Program-made: the position numbers and the translations under genes
The notes under the pieces: model-generated
Told to the model about the DNA's origin: nothing
Seen by the model: the letters and a program-made list of their open reading frames with translations, nothing else
The model's database searches: none
From: Ferruginibacter sp.
Lineage (GTDB): Bacteria; Bacteroidota; Bacteroidia; Chitinophagales; Chitinophagaceae
Direction: 5' to 3'
DNA: 15,010 nucleotides
Assembly (NCBI GenBank): GCA_025357775.1
Contig: JANXOQ010000047.1
Coordinates: 1 to 15,010, forward strand
In this document: piece by piece, positions 7,589 through 14,845 of the stretch
Position numbering within the stretch: position 1 is the first letter of the stretch
Layout: each line of letters begins with the position of its first letter

Positions 7589-7609
7589 CAAACATTTAAA
7601 TAATGTTTG
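7589..7609. promoter_or_regulatory. Perfect 21-base palindrome upstream of recQ (operator candidate)
   Basis: CAAACATT, five bases (TAAAT), then AATGTTTG form a perfect 8-5-8 dyad ending 16 bases before the recQ ATG at 7626. The position and size suit a dimeric repressor site over the promoter or a small hairpin in the leader. There is no T run, so it is not a terminator. No matching regulator is known from this window. Confidence 0.4.
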
Positions 7610-7625
7610 TATTTTAGCATTGATT

Positions 7626-9887
7626 ATGGCTACAACTAAAACAAAAACAACAGAGAAGTCTAAAAAAACTGTAGCAGATGCAATAGTTATCCCAGACCTT
7701 AAAGAAAAATTACAAGAGAATTTTGGCTTTAGTAAGTTTAAATTTCCACAAGAAGAAATTATAACCAGTTTACTATCTGGAAAAGACACTTTTGTAATTA
7801 TGCCAACAGGGGGCGGCAAAAGTTTATGTTACCAATTACCTGCTTTAATGAGCAACGGAGTTGCAATTGTAGTCTCTCCACTTATAGCATTAATGAAAAA
7901 CCAAGTAGACCTTATTAGAGGTTTTAGTAGTAGTGACAATATTGCACATTTTTTAAATAGTACTTTAAATAAAGGACAACAAAAAATAGTAAAAGATGAC
8001 CTTACAGCTGGGCGCACAAAAATGCTATATGTAGCACCAGAAACATTGACGAAAGAAGAAAACGTAGACTTTTTTAAAACGCTAGAAATATCTTTTTTTG
8101 CGGTAGATGAAGCACATTGTATATCTGAGTGGGGCCATGACTTTAGACCAGAATACCGTAGGCTTAAAGAAATGACAGAAATTATTAGCCCCAATTCTCC
8201 AATTATTGCACTTACTGCAACTGCCACACCAAAAGTACAAAGTGATATTGAAAAAAACTTAGGACTAAGAGAACCTAATATATTCATTTCTTCTTTTAAC
8301 AGAGCAAATTTATATTACGAAGTACAACCTAAAATAAATGTAGAGCAAACCAATAAGAGTATAGTACGTTTTATACAAAATTACAAAAACAAAAGCGGTA
8401 TTATTTATACGCTTAATAGAAAAACTACTGAAGAGCTTGCTGCTATGCTAAATGCAAATGGTATTTCTGCTGTGGCTTACCATGCAGGGTTAGATGCTAA
8501 ACTGCGTGCACAAAGGCAAGACCAATTTTTGAATGATGATGTAAATGTAATTGTGGCTACTATTGCTTTTGGTATGGGTATAGATAAGCCAGATGTACGT
8601 TTTGTAATACATTACAATATACCAAAGTCTATTGAAAATTATTATCAAGAAACTGGTAGGGCTGGAAGAGATGGAATGGAAGGTAAGTGCTTGTTGTATT
8701 ATTCTCATAAAGATGTAAGCAAGCTAGAACACCTTATGAGAGATAAAAACTTAAGTGAAAGAGAAGTAGGCGCTCAACTTATAAACGAAACAGTGTCGTA
8801 TGCGGAAAGTAGTGTATGTAGAAGAAAAACGTTGTTATATTATTTTGGAGAAGTATACGATGATAAGGAAAGCTGTGGGCACTGCGACAATTGTGTGCAC
8901 CCTAAAGAAAAAATAGAAGCACAAGAAGAAACGGTGAATGCATTAAAAACCGTACAAGCGGTAGGAGAGCATTTTGCTATAGAATATATAATACTAGTAA
9001 TTACTGGCAAAGCCACACCAGCGGTAAAAATGTATAGGCACGAAGAACTGCATGAATTTGCTTGTGGCAATGATAAAGAACCACATTTTTGGAGCAGCCT
9101 TATTAGACAAATGTTGCTACAAGGTTTGCTAGAAAAAGATATTGTAGAATATGGTGTGCTAAAACTTACCAAAGCAGGCAAGCTATTTTTAAAAAAACCT
9201 ACTTCATTTAAAATAGCATTAAATAATTTGTTTGAAGATGCAAATGCAGATGATGAAGAGGGAGGGAATGCTGTTGGTGAAATAGAAAGTGTTACAGACG
9301 AAAAATTATTGATACAATTAAAAGATATCCGCAAAAAAGTATCTAAGGAAAAAAACTTACCCCCCTTTGTAATATTTTTAGAAAGCTCTTTAATAGATAT
9401 GGCAACAATGTATCCTACTACACTGGAAGAGTTGGAAAAAATAAGTGGTGTTAGCAAAGGTAAATCGCTTAGATATGGAAAGCCATTTTTAGATGTAATA
9501 ATACAATATGTAGAAATAAATGATATAGTGCGACCAGATGATTTTGTAATGAAAAGTGTTGTAAATAGAAATAACAATAAAATTTTTATTATACAAAATG
9601 TAGATAAGAAAATGACGCTAGAAACCATTGCTAAAACTAAGGGTTTAAAAATAGAAGAGTTACTAGAGGAAATGGAAACAATTGTAGCTAGTGGCACAAA
9701 ACTAAACCTTGGTTACGCAATAAATGAAATGGTAGATGAATATGAACAAGAAGAAATAATGGATTATTTTAAAGGCTGTGAAACATCAGATCTTAATGTA
9801 GCTCAAGCAGAGCTTGCAGATAGTGATTTTACTTTGGAGCAATTAAAAATAATGAGAATTAAATTTTTGAGTGAATATGGAAATTAA
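7626..9887 (+). CDS. recQ: ATP-dependent DNA helicase RecQ
   Basis: This 3'-5' DNA helicase acts in recombination and fork repair. I chose the ATG at 7626 (753 residues) over an in-frame TTG at 7620, because it is a normal start and adds nothing to homology. After a Lys/Thr-rich tail come the helicase motifs: MPTGGGKSLCYQ (Walker A, 59-70), DEAHCISEWGHDFR (motif II and RecQ loop, 161-174), ALTATATP (195-202), HAGL in motif IV, and YYQETGRAGRDG (motif VI, 339-350). Cysteines 398, 417, 420 and 423 are the RecQ zinc site. A winged-helix domain follows (about 435-525), then an HRDC domain (about 558-635). A further C-terminal helical region of about 115 residues probably contains the extra HTH domain common in Bacteroidota RecQ. 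E. coli RecQ has about 610 residues. It is a single gene, divergent from kdsD. Confidence 0.95.
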   Translation: MATTKTKTTEKSKKTVADAIVIPDLKEKLQENFGFSKFKFPQEEIITSLLSGKDTFVIMPTGGGKSLCYQLPALMSNGVAIVVSPLIALMKNQVDLIRGFSSSDNIAHFLNSTLNKGQQKIVKDDLTAGRTKMLYVAPETLTKEENVDFFKTLEISFFAVDEAHCISEWGHDFRPEYRRLKEMTEIISPNSPIIALTATATPKVQSDIEKNLGLREPNIFISSFNRANLYYEVQPKINVEQTNKSIVRFIQNYKNKSGIIYTLNRKTTEELAAMLNANGISAVAYHAGLDAKLRAQRQDQFLNDDVNVIVATIAFGMGIDKPDVRFVIHYNIPKSIENYYQETGRAGRDGMEGKCLLYYSHKDVSKLEHLMRDKNLSEREVGAQLINETVSYAESSVCRRKTLLYYFGEVYDDKESCGHCDNCVHPKEKIEAQEETVNALKTVQAVGEHFAIEYIILVITGKATPAVKMYRHEELHEFACGNDKEPHFWSSLIRQMLLQGLLEKDIVEYGVLKLTKAGKLFLKKPTSFKIALNNLFEDANADDEEGGNAVGEIESVTDEKLLIQLKDIRKKVSKEKNLPPFVIFLESSLIDMATMYPTTLEELEKISGVSKGKSLRYGKPFLDVIIQYVEINDIVRPDDFVMKSVVNRNNNKIFIIQNVDKKMTLETIAKTKGLKIEELLEEMETIVASGTKLNLGYAINEMVDEYEQEEIMDYFKGCETSDLNVAQAELADSDFTLEQLKIMRIKFLSEYGN

Positions 9888-10038
9888 AAGATGAAAAATT
9901 GAGCCACACAAACCTTAAATAGCAAAACTGTACAAATAATTTGCTGAAAAGTTTGAACTTTTAAATAATAGGTATTTAAAATAAACTTCGATAGATTTTA
10001 TTCTTAAGCTGCAGTAAATATTATTTTATTTTATGAAA

Positions 10039-10635
10039 TTAATGCAAGTGTGAAGTTACTAATTTCATAAACTCATTTCTAGTTTCATGCTTTTCAAACT
10101 CACCACAAAATGCAGATGTAGTGGTAGATGAATTTTGTTTACCCACACCACGCATCATCATACACAAATGTTTTGATTCTATAACAACAGCAACACCATA
10201 TGGTTGTAAGGTTTCTTGTATTACATCCATTATTTGATGTGTTAATCTTTCTTGTACTTGTAGCCTGCGTGCAAAAACATCTACTACTCTAGCAATTTTA
10301 CTTAAACCAGTAATGTAGCCATTTGGGATATACGCTACGTGTGCTTTACCAAAAAATGGCAACATGTGATGCTCACACATGCTATACAACTCAATATCTT
10401 TTACAATTACCATTTCGCTTACATCTTCATGAAACTTTGCAGATTCTAATATAGCTCTAGCATCTTGGGTATATCCCTGTGTAATAAATTGCATTGCTTT
10501 TGCAATACGCTCGGGTGTTTTTATTAATCCTTCTCTATTTGCATCCTCACCTAACAATGAAATACTTTCTTTGTACGATTTCATTAAACCTTCTGTAACA
10601 TCTTGGTCGTAACTTTCTACTTTTTTGTAAGCCAT
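10039..10635 (-). CDS. folE: GTP cyclohydrolase I
   Basis: The enzyme converts GTP to 7,8-dihydroneopterin triphosphate, the entry point to folate, biopterin-type and deazapurine compounds. The 198 residues match the compact bacterial form. The zinc ligands are C87 and H90 in [12 protein letters not shown] (85-96) and C158 in [10 protein letters not shown] (155-164). H89 and H156 are the catalytic pair. These equal E. coli C110, H113, C181, H112 and H179 at a constant offset of 23. TPERIAKAM (40-48), the IPNG loop (103-106) and GLSKIAR (110-116) are typical, and SSTTTSAF (169-176) is a substrate-binding strand. It follows two PTPS paralogs on the same strand, whose substrate it makes, though a 246-base gap with a possible terminator separates them. 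No clear promoter motif was found upstream. Confidence 0.96.
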   Translation of the reverse strand: MAYKKVESYDQDVTEGLMKSYKESISLLGEDANREGLIKTPERIAKAMQFITQGYTQDARAILESAKFHEDVSEMVIVKDIELYSMCEHHMLPFFGKAHVAYIPNGYITGLSKIARVVDVFARRLQVQERLTHQIMDVIQETLQPYGVAVVIESKHLCMMMRGVGKQNSSTTTSAFCGEFEKHETRNEFMKLVTSHLH

Positions 10636-10816
10636 GTTCGTATTGTATTTTATATCTTAATTATTTTTTTAACTGTCTTTTTTTAAAAAAAGGAAACAAT
10701 TTTTAATTTTTAATTTTTTATTTTATGGTATTTCTTAAAAAGTTGGTAAAGGAAATGTAAAATTAACTAATAAACCAATTGGTAATTCAACTCTTCATAT
10801 AATTTGAAATGGCAAC

Positions 10817-10850
10817 AAAAAATTGAGAAAATAAATATTTTCAATTTTTT
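10817..10850 (-). terminator. Possible terminator after the first PTPS gene
   Basis: AATTGA (10821-10826) pairs with TCAATT (10841-10846), and the inner AAATA/TATTT extends the stem past a small bulge. Both flanks carry A or T runs, so it could work in either direction. It lies about 32 bases after the PTPS stop and well before folE. The stem is AT-rich, so strength is doubtful. The rest of the 246-base gap between PTPS and folE shows only A/T runs. Confidence 0.4.
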
Positions 10851-10881
10851 AAATACTTGAGTTTTGCAATTTCAAAATGCA

Positions 10882-11298
10882 TTACACAGGGTATTCAACA
10901 AAATTACGTTCGGTCTCGTATAATCGTAATTTGAGTTCTAACGATTCATTTAAAAATGGCTTTAATAAATTATAAATAACAATAACGATGTTTTCTGCTG
11001 TTGGGTTTAAGTTTGCAAATTCAATACAATCTTCATTTAAGTTTTTATGATCAAACTTTTCAATTACTTTTTCTTTTATTAAATCACTTAAAATTTTTGT
11101 ATCCATTACATAACCTGTATCAGCTTGGGGTACACCTATTACTTGTACAATCAAATCATAATTGTGTCCGTGGTAATGTGGGTTATTACATTTTCCAAAA
11201 ACCTCGTTGTTCTTAGCATCGTCCCAAGCAGGATTATGCAAACGATGGGCAGCATTAAAATTTTCTTTTCTAAAAACGGCAACTTTTTTATTAAACAT
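10882..11298 (-). CDS. 6-pyruvoyl-tetrahydropterin synthase/QueD family protein, copy 1
   Basis: This family converts dihydroneopterin triphosphate either to 6-pyruvoyl-tetrahydropterin (PTPS, biopterin route) or to carboxy-tetrahydropterin (QueD, queuosine route). I chose the ATG at 11298 (138 residues), because the alternative start at 11322 only adds eight poorly fitting residues. FNAAHRLH (14-21) gives the first zinc histidine, H18. FGKCNNPHYHGHNY (34-47) holds catalytic C37 and zinc ligands H43 and H45. FDHKNLN (82-88) carries the Asp-His pair, NPTAENI (98-104) is the usual pterin-binding segment, and LYETERN (126-132) supplies the pterin-anchoring Glu128. The spacing C-x5-H-G-H is the one in mammalian PTPS, whereas E. 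coli QueD has C-x3-H-G-H. The substrate-making folE lies downstream on the same strand and a paralog lies upstream. Confidence 0.88.
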   Translation of the reverse strand: MFNKKVAVFRKENFNAAHRLHNPAWDDAKNNEVFGKCNNPHYHGHNYDLIVQVIGVPQADTGYVMDTKILSDLIKEKVIEKFDHKNLNEDCIEFANLNPTAENIVIVIYNLLKPFLNESLELKLRLYETERNFVEYPV

Positions 11299-11319
11299 TA
11301 GATATTTGGATTTTAGATA

Positions 11320-11340
11320 CAATACAATTTTTTTGTATTG
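11320..11340. promoter_or_regulatory. Perfect inverted repeat in the leader of PTPS copy 1
   Basis: CAATACAA, five T, then TTGTATTG form a perfect 8-5-8 dyad 21 bases upstream of the chosen ATG. In RNA from the minus strand it would be a hairpin with an A5 loop close to the translation start. It may be an operator or an attenuating leader structure. A TAAATTTG box (minus strand) near 11384-11395 could be the promoter's -7 element. Confidence 0.35.
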
Positions 11341-11413
11341 GTTATTCGTATTCAGTTTTTATAAAACTTTTGGTTTCTAGTTTCGCAAATTTATTTATTT
11401 TATCATTTGTATT

Positions 11414-11821
11414 TTACCCAAAGTATTCTACATATATTTTATCAGTTTCATACAATTTCAATCTATGTAATACTACATCTGTTGGCATATTTTGTACCAA
11501 TTGTTTCCAAATACCAATTACTAAATTTTCTATAGAGCAGATTTTGTCTTTTAAAAAAGGTACTTCTACATTTAAGTTTTTGTGATCTAACAAATCTGTT
11601 ACATATTCTTTTATGATAATGCTTAGTCGCTTTGCATCAAATACAAAACCCGTATTAGGGTTTGGTTCTCCTTTTACAGTTACGTGCAAATTAAAATTAT
11701 GCCCATGCCAGTTTTCGTTGGCACATTTACCAAAAACTTCCTCATTTTTTTCTTTACTCCAGCTTGGGTTAAATAATTTGTGTGCAGCATTAAAGTGTTC
11801 TATTCTAGTTATATAAACCAT
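11414..11821 (-). CDS. 6-pyruvoyl-tetrahydropterin synthase/QueD family protein, copy 2
   Basis: A 135-residue paralog of the next gene, in tandem on the same strand 115 bases upstream. FNAAHKLFNPSW (10-21) gives zinc histidine H14. FGKCANENWHGHNF (30-43) has catalytic C33 and zinc ligands H39 and H41, again with C-x5-H-G-H spacing. LLDHKNLNVEVPF (77-89) carries D79 and H80, and LYETDKIYVEY (123-133) has the pterin Glu125. The usual P-T-x-E-N is changed to CSIEN (95-99), keeping the glutamate. DHKNLNVEVPF and YETD are strikingly like animal PTPS, but this is also common for Bacteroidota members. The active site looks complete. A TACCTTTG box on the minus strand lies 23 bases upstream. The split of roles between the copies (biopterin-like, queuosine or folate) cannot be read from sequence. 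Confidence 0.87.
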   Translation of the reverse strand: MVYITRIEHFNAAHKLFNPSWSKEKNEEVFGKCANENWHGHNFNLHVTVKGEPNPNTGFVFDAKRLSIIIKEYVTDLLDHKNLNVEVPFLKDKICSIENLVIGIWKQLVQNMPTDVVLHRLKLYETDKIYVEYFG

Positions 11822-11844
11822 ACGAATTTTAAAATATTTTATAA

Positions 11845-11852
11845 CAAAGGTA
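11845..11852 (-). promoter_or_regulatory. -7 promoter box upstream of PTPS copy 2
   Basis: On the minus strand this is TACCTTTG, an exact TAnnTTTG match, 23 bases before the ATG. I found no good TTTG partner at the usual distance upstream, so only the -7 half is supported. It lies back to back with a similar box for mqnB. Confidence 0.4.
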
Positions 11853-11886
11853 CTTGCTATTATTTAGAAAATAAAATCATGTACGT

Positions 11887-11894
11887 TAACTTTG
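11887..11894 (+). promoter_or_regulatory. -7 promoter box immediately upstream of mqnB
   Basis: TAACTTTG is an exact TAnnTTTG match only four bases before the mqnB ATG at 11899. If used, transcription would begin at or next to the start codon and give a leaderless or nearly leaderless mRNA. A weak TTTAG lies about 20 bases upstream as a possible -33 element. Confidence 0.4.
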
Positions 11895-11898
11895 TACA

Positions 11899-12534
11899 AT
11901 GAAGATTTTAGTAATAGCTGCAACAGAAATGGAGATAGCTCCATTTTTAGCACAAAATAACCTTGCAGAGATTTTAATAACAGGTGTAGGTGCACCTGCG
12001 TGTATGTATGCGCTCACAAAAAAATTAGCACAACAAAAATATAATTTAGTTATACAAGCAGGAATAGCTGGGACTTTTAAAAATCAGTATTCTCTTGGCA
12101 AAACCTATGCAGTAAAATCTGATTTATTTGCAGATTTAGGTATTGAAGAAGGGAACAATTTTTACAGCTTATTTGAGGGTGGTTTTTTAAATCCTAATGT
12201 TTTTCCTTACACAGACGGAAAGTTAATTAATACAAAAGAAAATTATTTTGAATTAAAAACTGTAAATGCCATTACTATAAATACTGTATCTGATTGCATG
12301 GTGCAAACTGAATTATTTAAAAAAAAATATGATGCAGATATAGAAAGTATGGAAGGCGCATCTTTTCATTATGTATGTATACAAGAAAACACAACATTTT
12401 TACAAATTAGAAGTATAAGTAATTTTGTAGGTGAACGTCTAAAAACAAATTGGAAAATGAAAGAATCTATAGAAAATCTAAATGAAAATTTAGTACGAAT
12501 AGTAAATTTAATCACTTTGAATTCGTTACTCTAA
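11899..12534 (+). CDS. mqnB: Futalosine hydrolase
   Basis: The enzyme removes hypoxanthine from futalosine to give dehypoxanthine futalosine in the alternative menaquinone pathway. The 211 residues have the nucleoside phosphorylase/MTAN fold. MKILVIAATEMEIAPF (1-16) carries the glutamate expected as the general acid-base (E10/E12 region). GVGAPACMYAL (29-39) and QAGIAGTF (53-60) form the substrate loops. IESMEGASFHY (148-158) is the ribose-binding Met-Glu motif. RSISNFVGER (171-180) with NWKM has the Asn form seen in futalosine hydrolases, rather than the Asp of MTA/SAH nucleosidase, and this decides the name. mqnD follows after 10 bases on the same strand. The adjacent mqnD supports the call strongly. 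A TAnnTTTG box sits just before the ATG. Confidence 0.92.
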   Translation: MKILVIAATEMEIAPFLAQNNLAEILITGVGAPACMYALTKKLAQQKYNLVIQAGIAGTFKNQYSLGKTYAVKSDLFADLGIEEGNNFYSLFEGGFLNPNVFPYTDGKLINTKENYFELKTVNAITINTVSDCMVQTELFKKKYDADIESMEGASFHYVCIQENTTFLQIRSISNFVGERLKTNWKMKESIENLNENLVRIVNLITLNSLL

Positions 12535-12544
12535 ACTTTCTAAT

Positions 12545-13357
12545 ATGCATAAACAAATAATATCCATCGGTTTTTCCCCTTGCCCAAATGATACATTTAT
12601 ATTTGATGCATTAATAAACCAAAAAATAGATACAGGTAACTTACAATTTGAGCCTGTGCTTGAAGATGTGCAAACTCTTAACCAATGGGCCATTGAAGAA
12701 AAGCTAATGGTAACCAAATTGAGCTATGGGGTATGGCCTTTGGTAAATAAAAATTATAATTTATTAAATAGTGGAAGTGCTCTTGGTAGAGGGGTTGGTC
12801 CATTGCTAATTACAAGTGACAAATTGCAAAACACAAATGTGCAAGATTATTTAATTGCCATTCCTGGTAAAAATACCACAGCTCACCTATTGTTTTCCTT
12901 AGCATATCCAAATGCAGAAAATAAAATATTTCTAAGATATGATGAAATAGAAAATTTTGTATTAGCAGGAAAAGGCTTGGGTGTAATTATACATGAAAAC
13001 AGATTTACCTACCAAGAAAAAGGTTTAATAAAAATTACAGACTTGGGCGATTATTGGGAAACAAAAACTGGCTTTCCCATACCGCTTGGTGGTATTGTAG
13101 TAAAAAAAACAATGCAACCCATTATACAGCAGCAAATAGATATGCTTATAAAACAAAGTATAGAATTTGCTTTTTTAAGCTATCCACAATTAAACGATTA
13201 CATACGCAGCCATTCACAAGAAATGAATGAAGATGTAATGCGCAAGCATATTGACTTATATGTAAATAATTATTCGTTGGATTTGGGATGCGAAGGAAGG
13301 GCTGCAATTGAAATGTTAATGAAAGTTTGGAATAATGTAAAAATTGTAGATAAATAA
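12545..13357 (+). CDS. mqnD: 1,4-dihydroxy-6-naphthoate synthase
   Basis: The enzyme turns cyclic dehypoxanthine futalosine into 1,4-dihydroxy-6-naphthoate, the ring precursor of menaquinone. The 270 residues fit the family, which has a periplasmic-binding-protein-like two-lobe fold but is cytosolic here: there is no signal peptide. GFSPCPNDTFIFDAL (9-23) is the hallmark N-terminal motif. EDVQTLN (40-46), TKLSYG (57-62) and GSALGRGVGPLL (77-88) follow. H150 in VIIHENRFTY (147-156) is the expected catalytic histidine. FPIPLGGIVV (177-186) is the conserved late motif. The ATG lies 10 bases after the mqnB stop, so the two are almost certainly one operon. Radical-SAM mqnC/mqnE and mqnA are not in the window. 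The gene converges on the photolyase with an 80-base gap that holds no clear terminator. Confidence 0.96.
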   Translation: MHKQIISIGFSPCPNDTFIFDALINQKIDTGNLQFEPVLEDVQTLNQWAIEEKLMVTKLSYGVWPLVNKNYNLLNSGSALGRGVGPLLITSDKLQNTNVQDYLIAIPGKNTTAHLLFSLAYPNAENKIFLRYDEIENFVLAGKGLGVIIHENRFTYQEKGLIKITDLGDYWETKTGFPIPLGGIVVKKTMQPIIQQQIDMLIKQSIEFAFLSYPQLNDYIRSHSQEMNEDVMRKHIDLYVNNYSLDLGCEGRAAIEMLMKVWNNVKIVDK

Positions 13358-13437
13358 TCTGCACGTGCTACAATTTTATTAATAAAAATACAAAATCTAA
13401 GTATGCTCTATTTTGAAAAACTCTCACCTTTAAATAT

Positions 13438-14751
13438 TCAACTTTCAACCGCTTTTGCCAACCCAGCCTTATAAACTTGTAAACATCTATCCCTTGCAAA
13501 AGTATGCTCTACCATTGGTTTTGGGTAAGAAAACCCTTCAAACTCTGGCACCCATTTTCTAATATATTTCAATTCTTGGTCAAACTTTTTTGTTTGTAAA
13601 TATGGATTAAAAATTCTAAAGTAAGGGGCCGCATCGCAACCACCACCTGCCGCCCATTGCCAACCACCATTATTAGCAGCAAAATCAAAATCTAACAATT
13701 TTTGGGCAAAGTATGCTTCGCCCAACCGCCAGTCTATAAGTAAATGTTTACATAAAAAAGAAGCCACAATCATACGCACACGATTGTGCATAAAACCAGT
13801 GGCGTTTAATTCTCTCATGCCAGCGTCTACAATAGGGTAGCCAGTTTGTCCAACACACCATTTTTTGTAAGCAGGTTCGTCATCTCTCCATTGTATAAAA
13901 TCGTAAGCAGGTTTAAAAGCCTTAGCATTTCCTACATGCGGATAATGCCACAGTATCATATGATAAAAATCTCTCCATATCAGTTCATTCAAAAATGTTT
14001 CTGATAAGTTTTGAGAATACTTTGCAAGCCTACGAATACTAATAGTACCAAAGCGTAAATGTATACCTAAGTGTGATGTACCTACAATACTTGGAATATC
14101 TCTTTGTACTTGGTATTTTTTTACAAGCTCCGCTTCCACACTTTTAGAGGGATATGTTTGGGTTGTTTTTTCAAAGCCCATTTGTGCTAGCGTGGGTATT
14201 TCTATAGATTTAATTTGTAAAAAGTTATTAAAAAATCTTTCTGTTTCATACAATTTTAAATCATCTTCTTTTAAAGCGGCTTTCCATTTTCTACTAAAAG
14301 GAGTAAACACTGTATATGGCTTTCCATCATCTTTTGTTACCTCATCTTTTTCAAAAATTACATGGTCTTTGTAAGAAATAAAAGTGGCTTTGTTTTTTTG
14401 TAATAATGTTTGAACAGTGCTATCTCTTTCTCTTGCATAAGGTTCATAATCTGTATTGCAATACACATTTTCTATTTCATATTCTTTAAGTAAAGTTGTA
14501 AATGCCAATACAGGTGTGCTATGTAGCACCTGTATTGTTGCGCCTATTGCATTTAGTTTGGTTTGTATTTCTGTCAAGGTATCGTGTATAAATTGTACAC
14601 GAGCATCTGCTTTATTCTCTAGCTTATCTAATATTTGTTTATCAAAAATAAAAATAGGTAATAATGGTAACTCATTTTGCAATGCATAAAAAAGTGCAAT
14701 ATTATCCTCCAATCTTAAATCTCGTCTAAACCAAAATATATTTACTTTCAT
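13438..14751 (-). CDS. phrB: Deoxyribodipyrimidine photolyase (class I cryptochrome/photolyase family)
   Basis: This flavoprotein splits UV-induced cyclobutane pyrimidine dimers using blue light. The 437 residues have an N-terminal antenna-binding alpha/beta domain starting NIFWFRRDLRLEDN (4-17) and a C-terminal FAD domain. TSHLGIHLRFGTIS (225-238) and NELIWRDFYHMIL (255-267) bind FAD. GYPIVDAGMRELNATGFMHN (304-323) and WQWAAGGGCDAAPYFRIFNP (364-383) are the conserved substrate and FAD segments. Tryptophans 298, 341 and 364/366 correspond to the electron-transfer chain of E. coli PhrB. CPD specificity is favoured over (6-4) photolyase or cryptochrome because the CPD-type motifs are intact. 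Residues alone do not settle the antenna cofactor. It reads leftward, convergent with mqnD. Upstream lies the junction with animal-like DNA, so its true promoter may be missing or only partly present. Confidence 0.93.
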   Translation of the reverse strand: MKVNIFWFRRDLRLEDNIALFYALQNELPLLPIFIFDKQILDKLENKADARVQFIHDTLTEIQTKLNAIGATIQVLHSTPVLAFTTLLKEYEIENVYCNTDYEPYARERDSTVQTLLQKNKATFISYKDHVIFEKDEVTKDDGKPYTVFTPFSRKWKAALKEDDLKLYETERFFNNFLQIKSIEIPTLAQMGFEKTTQTYPSKSVEAELVKKYQVQRDIPSIVGTSHLGIHLRFGTISIRRLAKYSQNLSETFLNELIWRDFYHMILWHYPHVGNAKAFKPAYDFIQWRDDEPAYKKWCVGQTGYPIVDAGMRELNATGFMHNRVRMIVASFLCKHLLIDWRLGEAYFAQKLLDFDFAANNGGWQWAAGGGCDAAPYFRIFNPYLQTKKFDQELKYIRKWVPEFEGFSYPKPMVEHTFARDRCLQVYKAGLAKAVES

Positions 14752-14845
14752 AATATTTTTTTAAATTAATATAAAATTACAGATGTAATTAAAATTGCGT
14801 TTAAGGTCGTCAATAATATTAAATAATTATATTTTTAAACATTAC
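14752..14845. other. AT-rich junction between the photolyase and the animal-type exon
   Basis: These 94 bases are very AT-rich and contain no gene I can support. They must include the breakpoint between bacterial and animal DNA, but both a bacterial promoter region and an animal intron would look like this, so the exact base cannot be placed. No full TAnnTTTG promoter for the photolyase is visible here. Confidence 0.5.

Noticed and set aside
7589..7609. SOS (LexA) box in front of recQ
   Set aside because: The palindrome does not match the E. coli or Bacillus LexA consensus, and no Bacteroidota consensus can be asserted from sequence alone.
7620..7622. TTG as the recQ start
   Set aside because: It is only two codons upstream of an ATG and adds Met-Ile without homology, so the ATG at 7626 is preferred.
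8840..9697. A long open frame of 285 codons on the minus strand
   Set aside because: It is fully antisense to the C-terminal half of recQ, is rich in Ser/Phe/Ile as expected from a complement frame, and shows no recognisable domain. recQ is unambiguous there.
9888..10038. Possible bidirectional terminator between recQ and folE (AGCAAA ... TTTGCT)
   Set aside because: The stem is only six pairs with a long loop and no adjoining T run, so it is too weak to call.
10636..10881. A riboswitch upstream of folE
   Set aside because: The gap is mostly A/T runs and I could not fold a conserved core such as a THF or preQ1 aptamer.
11299..11322. Upstream start for PTPS copy 1, adding eight residues
   Set aside because: The added residues do not align with PTPS copy 2 or the family, and the downstream ATG gives the usual N-terminus.
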